From contig JALOMU010000352.1 in NCBI GenBank assembly GCA_025455285.1, forward strand, positions 1 to 5,061: 5,061 bases of DNA. Reading direction: 5' to 3'. A program made the position numbers and the translations under genes. The number at the start of each line of letters is the position of its first letter. Within the stretch, counting starts at the first letter, position 1. Positions 1 through 5,061 of the stretch are shown here, in pieces. Source of the stretch: Flavihumibacter sp. GTDB taxonomy: Bacteria > Bacteroidota > Bacteroidia > Chitinophagales > Chitinophagaceae. Below the pieces are notes generated by a model that worked only from the letters and a program-made list of their open reading frames with translations, had not been told where the DNA came from and did not search any database.

Positions 1-2357
1 GCAGGCTCAAATTCAGCTCGTTTCGGTTTCTCCGGCACAAAAATGCTGGTGCCTGGCTCAATCTTTGGATAAGAAGGAATGAACCCTAACACTCGCTTGA
101 TTCTTCCGGAGCTGCCATTTGGATAAATCACGAAAGCCTTTCTCTTTTTGCCAAGCTGGGTCACCCCTCCGGCATCATAGATATATTCTTTCATCGATTT
201 GTTTGTCTCAAACATAATATCCAAAGGCTTATATACTTCTCCATTTACACTTACCGTATTGTTGATACGGGGTATCACCAACTCATCCCCTTCTTCCAAT
301 GTGATATCATCTGCGGAACCTGGATTTTTAAGAATGAAATTCAGGTCAATAGCCACATCACGCGTGGATTTGATCAGTTCCTCATCCACTTTTATGGTGG
401 TATCTTTTTCTGCCGACTTTAATAATCTTTTTATATCAGCCGTATCAAGCGCATCCTTCTTTTGTCGTATGAGTTTAGCACCCTTAATGTTTGCGGTATA
501 CAATAATCCCCCACTTCTTTTAATCAGCGAACTAATGCGTTCTTCTCTGCTGGTAAGGGTATAAACGGATGGCATTAATACCTCCCCTGATATCTTAACA
601 CTAATCTGGGGCATATAAGCAGGATCCTCCTTTACTGAAACAATATCAAATGGATAGAGCATGATATCTCCAGCAGTGGTGCTCAGGTCTTTGTTATCAT
701 CGAAGTTGATGATTTCAACTATCGGACTCCCAGCTTTTAAGACATTGACATCATTTCTTCTTCTTGAAATCTCAATTCCCTTTCCGGTTCCATTCACTGC
801 ATAACCACCCGCTTTCATGATGAGTAATTTCAGACTGAGACTGTCTTCAAACCGAAACTTACCAGGGAAACGTACTGCCCCGTTGATGGTCACAAAACTG
901 GTATCTTTCAAATCAAAAATGGAACTGATAAAAACACTATCCTCCCGCTTTAGCGAATAGCCTTTTGTTTTTCCATTTATTAATTCTTTCAGATCAATAG
1001 ATAAATGCTCTTTGCTCAGGTCCTCTCTTGTTCTAACTAAGACAGCTCGACCAAGAAAAGCATCTTCTCTGACACCATGTGCTTTTTCAACCAGATCAGC
1101 CAATTGCATGTCTTTTGACAAGGCATATTCACCGGGTTTCATTACTGCACCTTCTATAATTACCCTGTTTTCATAGCGGTTGATAACACTATCAATTACA
1201 AACTCATCTCCGTGCAGGGTGATAAAAGATGGAAAAGAATCTTTTTCTATATCAAGTACCTGCCTTGCCAACCCATCATATCTTTTACCGGTAATGCGAT
1301 TTCGAAATGCTTTGGCAGAAAAACCGCCTGCATAATCCAGCGCTGATGCAAGGGTTTCACCCTCTTTCATTTCAAAAATACCCTCACGATTTACAAGTCC
1401 CGATACCGTAACAAGTGTTTTAGCAAAAGGAATACGGATCACATCATTGTCTTCCAACCGGGCATTCCCACTCAAATCTCCTTTCGTTAAAAAATCATAG
1501 AGATCAGCCACCTTTACCACTTTCCCATCGCGGATGAGTTCAATACCTCTGAGAGAACCGTTATCCGTTGGACCTCCACTCACATATAAAGCATTATAAA
1601 GAGAAGCAAGAGATGGAAGTGTATAGGTACCCGGACGTTTTACTGCCCCAATAAGTACTACGCGGATGCTTCGGATATTACCTAAGGTAACCTGTACCTT
1701 GGTGCCTCCGCTTGCAATAGAAGGATAGAATTTTCGTAAGCCGGCATTGATACGGGACGAAACTGCATCAATGGATAAACCTGAAACCTGAACCACTCCG
1801 AGGTATTTTATATTGGCGGTGCCCTCCGGACTTACTTTCACAGTTTGCTGTGAAACATTTTGTCCATACACCTGGATAGCCAGTTCATCACCGGGACCAA
1901 CTATATAATCTTTTGGAGTGGCCATATTATAATCCGGTTCAAAAGTCAGGTTTGAATTAGAAAAAAGTTCAGCACCAAAAAGCTTTGTCTTTGGAGCAAC
2001 TGGCAATAAATTATTGATGAGGGGCTTTTTTCGGGTCGTATTACGGGAAGTAGCAGCGGATTTACTATCTACACTATCTGCCTGTTGATTGCTATAGGAG
2101 AATTCATCCAATTGACGAAGGCGAAATCTCAACTGCTCCATCTCTGATTCAGGGAGTCCTCGGGAAAGCAATTCCCTTTCCACATCATCTATGGTGTACC
2201 CATTTTCTTTAGCACGGGAAAGATATTGCCGCAACTGTTCATCAGAAATCTGGGAAGCTTTTACCGAGCGTAAATCTTCTGGAGCCTGACCAACCGAAAC
2301 AATACTAAATCCTATTAAAATAGCTACTAATAATAACCGCAGGTTAATCATATCCAT
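1..2357 (-). CDS. Polysaccharide export protein with multiple SLBB domains (Wza-like), C-terminus beyond window
   Basis: The reading frame is open without a stop from ATG 2357 to position 1, giving 785 complete codons. Residues 1-22 form a signal peptide: a hydrophobic stretch (LRLLLVAILIGFSIV), then SVGQA with likely cleavage after Q24 or A25. There is no lipobox cysteine, unlike E. coli Wza. Residues 35-85 are charged and helical. A Poly_export domain spans about 150-228 (starts KDYIVGPGDEL). Six SLBB-like repeats follow at about 233-282, 315-360, 398-445, 488-535, 586-635 and 701-748, each opening with a strand like V-x-G-x-V-x-x-P-G and a later GG. By family knowledge such proteins form the periplasmic/outer-membrane conduit for capsule or exopolysaccharide. 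An in-frame ATG at 2351 is an equally possible start and gives MINLRLLL, a more usual signal-peptide opening. Relatives usually continue a few dozen residues past this point, so little is probably missing. It is divergent from a glycosyltransferase operon, which supports an export role. Confidence 0.93.
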   Translation of the reverse strand, partial: MDMINLRLLLVAILIGFSIVSVGQAPEDLRSVKASQISDEQLRQYLSRAKENGYTIDDVERELLSRGLPESEMEQLRFRLRQLDEFSYSNQQADSVDSKSAATSRNTTRKKPLINNLLPVAPKTKLFGAELFSNSNLTFEPDYNMATPKDYIVGPGDELAIQVYGQNVSQQTVKVSPEGTANIKYLGVVQVSGLSIDAVSSRINAGLRKFYPSIASGGTKVQVTLGNIRSIRVVLIGAVKRPGTYTLPSLASLYNALYVSGGPTDNGSLRGIELIRDGKVVKVADLYDFLTKGDLSGNARLEDNDVIRIPFAKTLVTVSGLVNREGIFEMKEGETLASALDYAGGFSAKAFRNRITGKRYDGLARQVLDIEKDSFPSFITLHGDEFVIDSVINRYENRVIIEGAVMKPGEYALSKDMQLADLVEKAHGVREDAFLGRAVLVRTREDLSKEHLSIDLKELINGKTKGYSLKREDSVFISSIFDLKDTSFVTINGAVRFPGKFRFEDSLSLKLLIMKAGGYAVNGTGKGIEISRRRNDVNVLKAGSPIVEIINFDDNKDLSTTAGDIMLYPFDIVSVKEDPAYMPQISVKISGEVLMPSVYTLTSREERISSLIKRSGGLLYTANIKGAKLIRQKKDALDTADIKRLLKSAEKDTTIKVDEELIKSTRDVAIDLNFILKNPGSADDITLEEGDELVIPRINNTVSVNGEVYKPLDIMFETNKSMKEYIYDAGGVTQLGKKRKAFVIYPNGSSGRIKRVLGFIPSYPKIEPGTSIFVPEKPKRAEFEP

Positions 2358-2392
2358 TGGATTTCCGCATACTTGTATACCAATACATCCAT
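2348..2392 (-). CDS. Possible 14-codon upstream ORF overlapping the export-gene start
   Basis: A minus-strand frame starts at ATG 2392 and reads MDVLVYKYAEIQWI before a TGA at 2350-2348. That TGA overlaps the second in-frame ATG of the export gene (2351-2349) as ATGA, the arrangement seen in translational coupling. The peptide resembles nothing I recognise and shows no attenuator-like run of one amino acid. A frame this short can easily arise by chance, so this is offered as a possibility only. If the export protein starts at 2357 instead, the overlap is merely a shadow frame. Confidence 0.2.
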   Translation of the reverse strand: MDVLVYKYAEIQWI

Positions 2393-2471
2393 TATAGCAA
2401 CATGCTGCAGTAGTGTGTGATAAATAAAATCTATGAGCCTGTTAGTAAAAAAAACGTTGCATCCGGTTTCT

Positions 2472-2487
2472 TAATTTTGCAAAATTA
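2472..2487. repeat. Perfect 16-bp palindrome built of two opposed -7 elements
   Basis: The sequence TAATTTTGCAAAATTA is its own reverse complement, with its centre between 2479 and 2480. Each half is a full TAnnTTTG match, one per strand. It could be an operator for a dimeric regulator lying on the promoter, or part of a bidirectional promoter. On the plus strand no TTG lies 17-23 bases upstream, so only the minus-strand half has a matching -33 partner. Confidence 0.6.
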
Positions 2488-2509
2488 CCCAACTGCAACA
2501 GTTCATCAA
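2480..2509 (-). promoter_or_regulatory. Candidate Bacteroidota-type promoter for the export gene
   Basis: Read on the minus strand, TTG at 2509-2507 is followed after 19 bases by TAATTTTG at 2487-2480. This matches the phylum's known pattern TTG-N17-23-TAnnTTTG exactly. Transcription would begin near 2473-2476 and leave a leader of about 115 bases before the export-gene start. The -7 element is one arm of the palindrome at 2472-2487. The match is a pattern match only; AT-rich DNA gives some by chance. Confidence 0.5.
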
Positions 2510-2574
2510 TACTACAAACTGGTAATTCATTTTTTTATAACGATGCAAAGCTACATAGAGAAAAGCAAGAATCA

Positions 2575-2592
2575 ACCCGTGTTTTAACGGGT
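2575..2592. repeat. Short inverted repeat (6-bp stem, 6-base loop)
   Basis: ACCCGT at 2575-2580 pairs perfectly with ACGGGT at 2587-2592 around the loop GTTTTA. It is a local GC-rich island in AT-rich DNA. Neither side is followed by a clean T run on the matching strand, so a rho-independent terminator is unlikely. It lies upstream of both promoter candidates, which would suit a regulator-binding site. Its function is unknown. Confidence 0.35.
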
Positions 2593-2607
2593 AGTTTGAA
2601 AAATTAA

Positions 2608-2643
2608 TTTGCGTTTATTTAATATTTACCTGCCATAATTTTA
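2608..2643 (+). promoter_or_regulatory. Weak candidate promoter for the plus-strand operon
   Basis: TTTG at 2608-2611 and TAATTTTA at 2636-2643 resemble the Bacteroidota -33 and -7 elements. The last base of the -7 is A instead of G, and the 24-base spacer is one longer than the usual range. Transcription would start near 2650, about 20 bases before the GTG of the acetyltransferase. The placement is sensible but the match is imperfect. Confidence 0.3.
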
Positions 2644-2671
2644 CATTTACTATCATTAAACTGTTAACTGA

Positions 2672-3205
2672 GTGAACAATTTTTTATGGGCGCAAAAAAA
2701 CTTATCATCTGAAAGAATCCTGCTGTCGCCCTTACAGCCAGAAAATCATGCAGAGATTTTCAGTTTTGCATCGGACCCACTTGTTTGGGAGCAGCATCCT
2801 AATAAGAACCGGTATCAGCCGGAGGAATTCAACAACTATTTTGAAGGCGCCCTGAAAAGCGGAGGAGCCTATCGCATCATTGAAAAGAACCTGGGACTCA
2901 CCATGGGCTGCACCCGTTATTACGATTTTGACGAATCCGAAAAAAGCGTACTCATCGGATACACGTTTATTGGAAGACCATTCTGGGGTAAGGGATACAA
3001 CCAGGAACTGAAGCAACTGATGGTTGAACATGCATTTCAATTTGTCAACATTATTCGCTTTCACATAGGTGCTACTAATTTCAGATCACAACGATCCATT
3101 GAAAAGTTTGGCGCGATTAAAACAGGGGAACTGGATGTTGCTTATTACGGCGAACCTGCCAAAAAAAATTTTATTTACGAATTAAGAAATCCGATACAAC
3201 GGTAA
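2672..3205 (+). CDS. GNAT-family N-acetyltransferase (RimJ/RimL, Acetyltransf_3 type)
   Basis: This 177-residue protein has the size and layout of a single-domain GNAT enzyme, which moves an acetyl group from acetyl-CoA to an amine. The N-terminal strand and helix (residues 12-35, SERILLSPLQPENHAEIF) match the RimJ/RimL opening. The acetyl-CoA pyrophosphate-binding loop is seen at 102-109 (RPFWGKGY, the R/Q-x-x-G-x-G motif), and the typical N-x-x-S-x-R-S-I-x-K-x-G segment at 136-147. The start is GTG 2672: an in-frame TGA sits immediately before it (2669-2671), and the nearby ATG at 2686 is out of frame. It is the first gene of a probable operon with two glycosyltransferases, so it may acetylate an amino sugar. 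RimJ/RimL-type enzymes also acetylate protein N-termini or small amines, so the substrate cannot be called. No membrane segment or signal peptide is seen; it should be cytoplasmic. Confidence 0.88.
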   Translation: MNNFLWAQKNLSSERILLSPLQPENHAEIFSFASDPLVWEQHPNKNRYQPEEFNNYFEGALKSGGAYRIIEKNLGLTMGCTRYYDFDESEKSVLIGYTFIGRPFWGKGYNQELKQLMVEHAFQFVNIIRFHIGATNFRSQRSIEKFGAIKTGELDVAYYGEPAKKNFIYELRNPIQR

Positions 3206-3250
3206 GTAATAACCATCTGTCAAGTGCGTACGGCCAAATTGCCGGCGTGT

Positions 3251-4315
3251 ATGAAATCAGTGTTATTAATGTTATTAATACAAACTGCCTTCATTGGTGA
3301 TCTTATTCTGTCCACCGTCCTGATTGAAAATCTGCACCTGCAGTATCCGAATGCCCGTATTGACTTCCTGGTGAGAAAGGGCAATGAAGAAGTATTGCAA
3401 TCACATCCATATGTGCGAAAGGTTTTAACATGGGATAAAAAAAAGGGAAAGTACCGAAGTCTGTTATCGTTGTTAAAACAAATACGAGCAGAGCAATATG
3501 ATCTCGTTATTAATGTGCAGCGCTATGCCGCAACCGGATTCTTAACAGGGTTATCGAGAGGAAAGATCACTATTGGGTATGATAAAAACCCTTTGTCTTT
3601 TTTGTTTACCAAAAAAGTAAAGCATGTTGCTGGAACTGCAGCAGAACCGTTTCATGAAACAGCAAGATGTAACCAGTTATTGCAGACTGTAGCAAGCACG
3701 CCGGTAACCAAACCTGGATTGTATCCTTCAGCAGCAGATTATGCAGCTATCCGGCGGTATCAAGAGGAACCTTACCTTGTTCTGGCACCTGGTTCTGTCT
3801 GGTTTACCAAGCAGGTACCGGTTTCCAAGTGGACAGCCATCCTGAAACGCTTACCCATTCGTCAGAAGATTTATATAATCGGCACAAAAAAAGAGCAGGC
3901 CATGGCCGAAGCCATTTTAAGCGAATTACCTGCTTATACCAATATAGAATCGCTTGCCGGATCACTCAGTATTTTACAGGCTGCCGCACTGATGCAGGGT
4001 GCGCTCTTTAATCTCGTAAATGATTCTGCACCGCTTCATATTGCATCTGCAGTGAATGCGCCTGTGATTGCATTGTTCTGTTCTACGATACCAGGATTTG
4101 GCTTTACACCTTTATCGGATGAATCGTATGTTGTTCAGGCTGAACCCTATTTATCCTGCAGACCCTGTGGCAGTCATGGTAAAGCAGCCTGTCCGAAGCG
4201 CCACTTCGATTGTGCCAACCTCATCAATGATGAAAGAGTAGCTTCCATTATTCTGCCCAAAATAATGCAGCAACATGCAGAGCGCTCTCTGAAAGAACAA
4301 CTTGTTATCAATTAA
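3251..4315 (+). CDS. Glycosyltransferase family 9 (ADP-heptose:LPS heptosyltransferase-like)
   Basis: From ATG 3251 this is a 354-residue protein, normal for GT9. Family marks, numbered from that start, are the N-terminal QTAFIGDLILST (11-22; the Gly-Asp after the first strand is conserved), the donor-domain strand LAPGSVWFTKQVPVSKW (178-194), and NDSAPLHIASAVNAPVIALF (257-276) with the nucleotide-sugar binding D-S/T-x-x-x-H pattern. The C-terminal part has four cysteines at 303, 306, 314 and 321 (C-x2-C-G-x6-C-x6-C). GT9 enzymes are soluble or peripheral GT-B enzymes that add heptose or related sugars to the lipid A-core; the sugar here is not certain. GTG 3224 would add nine residues unlike the family, so ATG 3251 is preferred; ATG 3269 (MLLIQTAFIGD) also fits. 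It follows the acetyltransferase stop by 45 bases and precedes the GT2 gene by 14, with no terminator. Confidence 0.9.
   Translation: MKSVLLMLLIQTAFIGDLILSTVLIENLHLQYPNARIDFLVRKGNEEVLQSHPYVRKVLTWDKKKGKYRSLLSLLKQIRAEQYDLVINVQRYAATGFLTGLSRGKITIGYDKNPLSFLFTKKVKHVAGTAAEPFHETARCNQLLQTVASTPVTKPGLYPSAADYAAIRRYQEEPYLVLAPGSVWFTKQVPVSKWTAILKRLPIRQKIYIIGTKKEQAMAEAILSELPAYTNIESLAGSLSILQAAALMQGALFNLVNDSAPLHIASAVNAPVIALFCSTIPGFGFTPLSDESYVVQAEPYLSCRPCGSHGKAACPKRHFDCANLINDERVASIILPKIMQQHAERSLKEQLVIN
3263..3280 (+). repeat. 9-bp direct tandem repeat at the GT9 N-terminus
   Basis: TTATTAATG (3263-3271) is followed directly by TTATTAATA (3272-3280), 8 of 9 bases identical, encoding LLM-LLI. It lies within the first hydrophobic strand of the GT9 protein and creates a second in-frame ATG at 3269. 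It reads as a slippage duplication that lengthens the N-terminus by three residues. Confidence 0.5.
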
Positions 4316-4329
4316 AATTGACTCAAGCT

Positions 4330-5061
4330 ATGAAACCAATTATTAAACAGGTAGCCCTGGTGATCTCAACCTTCAACTGGCCATCGGCATTGGAACTGGT
4401 TTTAGAGTCTGTTGTTCAACAAACAAAAATGCCGGATGAAATACTGGTAGCAGATGATGGATCCTATGATGCTACCCGCCAGGTAGTGGAGTACTACCAG
4501 CTTGTTCATCGTTTACCAATTAAACATATATGGCAACCGGATAAAGGATTCAGAAAAAGCCTGATCATCAACAAAGCCATCCGGCAAACCAATTGCGACT
4601 ATATTATTCAGATCGATGGGGACATGATCTTACATAGCAGTTTTATTGCCGATCACCTGAGAGCGGCAAGAAGAAATTGTTTTGTTCAGGGATCAAGGGT
4701 GCTGCTGGATGCCTCCTTAACAAAGCAACTCATTCAAACGGGATTAGTTCCGCTATATCCCTGGAGCCAGGGTATCCGCAATCGTATCAATGCGATTCAC
4801 TTTCCCCTGCTGGCTTTTTTATTTGGGAAAAAAACCGGCAGTAATCAAAACATCAAAGCCTGCAACCTTGCCTTCTGGCGGGCGGATTATGTGCTGGTGA
4901 ACGGATATAACAATGAGTTTTCGGGATGGGGATGGGAGGATGTAGAATTCGCTACTCGTTTGTTGCAGGCGGGCTGTAAGAAAAAAAGATTGAAGATGGC
5001 GGGAGTGGCCTATCACCTGCACCATGCCAGTTCAAACCGTGATCAGTTGCAGGAGAATGAA
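4330..5061 (+). CDS. GT2 glycosyltransferase with galactosyltransferase-type C-terminal domain, 3' end beyond window
   Basis: The frame from ATG 4330 is open for 244 codons to the window edge. The N-terminal GT-A fold begins VALVISTFNWPSALELVLESV (8-28), the usual GT2 opening strand. The nucleotide-binding ADDGS lies at 41-45, and the metal-binding D-x-D is IDGD at 95-98. QPDKGFRKSLIINKAI (69-84) is the segment typical of chondroitin-polymerase-like GT2 enzymes. The second part (about 176-215, KACNLAFWRADYVLVNGYNNEFSG then WGWEDVEF) matches the Glyco_transf_7C module, with the Glu-Asp pair at 203-204 as likely catalytic/acceptor residues, then a His-rich YHLHH at 228-232. It should transfer a sugar from a UDP- or GDP-donor to a growing glycan at the cytoplasmic side; donor and acceptor are unknown. 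No Shine-Dalgarno precedes it and it starts 14 bases after the GT9 stop, so it is probably co-transcribed. The missing part should be a short C-terminus, since relatives of this layout are about 270-300 residues. Confidence 0.9.
   Translation, partial: MKPIIKQVALVISTFNWPSALELVLESVVQQTKMPDEILVADDGSYDATRQVVEYYQLVHRLPIKHIWQPDKGFRKSLIINKAIRQTNCDYIIQIDGDMILHSSFIADHLRAARRNCFVQGSRVLLDASLTKQLIQTGLVPLYPWSQGIRNRINAIHFPLLAFLFGKKTGSNQNIKACNLAFWRADYVLVNGYNNEFSGWGWEDVEFATRLLQAGCKKKRLKMAGVAYHLHHASSNRDQLQENE

Larger units (their letters stand above)
2358..2671. other. Divergent intergenic region, 314 bases
   Basis: This visibly AT-rich stretch separates the minus-strand export gene from the plus-strand acetyltransferase/glycosyltransferase operon, so it must hold control signals for both directions. 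It contains a possible upstream ORF (2348-2392, minus), a 16-bp perfect palindrome (2472-2487), a minus-strand promoter candidate (2480-2509), a 6-bp-stem hairpin (2575-2592) and a weak plus-strand promoter candidate (2608-2643). A+T homopolymer runs occur at 2447-2454 (A) and 2530-2536 (T). I see no tRNA, no recognisable riboswitch and no longer coding frame. Confidence 0.8.

Noticed and set aside
199..564. Plus-strand open frame of 121 codons
   Set aside because: It lies antisense inside the export gene, is Ser-rich low-complexity in the way antisense frames often are, and resembles no family.
2604..2611. TTAATTTG as a plus-strand -7 element
   Set aside because: It misses the conserved A at the second position and has no TTG 17-23 bases upstream.
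2732..3064. Minus-strand open frame of 110 codons
   Set aside because: It is antisense to the acetyltransferase, whose frame shows clear GNAT motifs.
3231..3244. Inverted repeat CGGC-N6-GCCG in the gap before GT9
   Set aside because: A stem of only four base pairs with no T run cannot be called a terminator, and it lies between genes that look co-transcribed.
3829..4011. Plus-strand open frame of 60 codons
   Set aside because: It is an out-of-frame shadow within the GT9 gene with no start context or family resemblance.
4819..5025. Minus-strand open frame of 68 codons
   Set aside because: It is antisense to the conserved C-terminal module of the GT2 gene.
1..5061. A defence, mobile or otherwise novel system
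   Set aside because: All four substantial genes fall into known glycan synthesis or export families or GNAT, and no transposase, integrase, terminal repeats, spacer arrays or nuclease motifs are seen.

Overview
The window looks like part of a surface-polysaccharide (LPS O-antigen, capsule or exopolysaccharide) locus from a Bacteroidota bacterium. It fits the Chitinophagaceae/Sphingobacteriia type best, but that is an inference from style, not a database match. The grounds are: protein families and wording typical of that phylum, notably a long multi-SLBB export protein with a helical N-terminal region; AT-rich spacers; no convincing Shine-Dalgarno sequence before any start; and a match to the phylum's own promoter pattern (TTG-N17-23-TAnnTTTG).

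Layout: positions 1-2357, on the minus strand, hold most of a polysaccharide export protein (785 codons visible, C-terminus beyond position 1). Positions 2358-2671 are a 314-base AT-rich divergent intergenic region. It carries a good minus-strand promoter candidate, a perfect 16-bp palindrome whose two halves each match the -7 element, a possible 14-codon upstream ORF, a small hairpin and a weaker plus-strand promoter candidate. On the plus strand follow three closely spaced genes: a GNAT N-acetyltransferase (2672-3205), a GT9/heptosyltransferase-like glycosyltransferase (3251-4315) and a GT2 glycosyltransferase with a galactosyltransferase-type C-terminal domain (4330-5061, cut by the window end). 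The gaps of 45 and 14 bases with no terminator suggest one operon.

Likely joint role: the two glycosyltransferases build an envelope glycan in the cytoplasm, the acetyltransferase may modify a sugar or a protein, and the divergently encoded SLBB protein is the periplasmic/outer-membrane part of a Wza-type export channel. The shared promoter region could co-regulate building and export. I see no mobile element, CRISPR array, RNA gene, toxin-antitoxin pair or defence system, and I do not claim an undescribed system. The intergenic architecture is the part most worth a second look.
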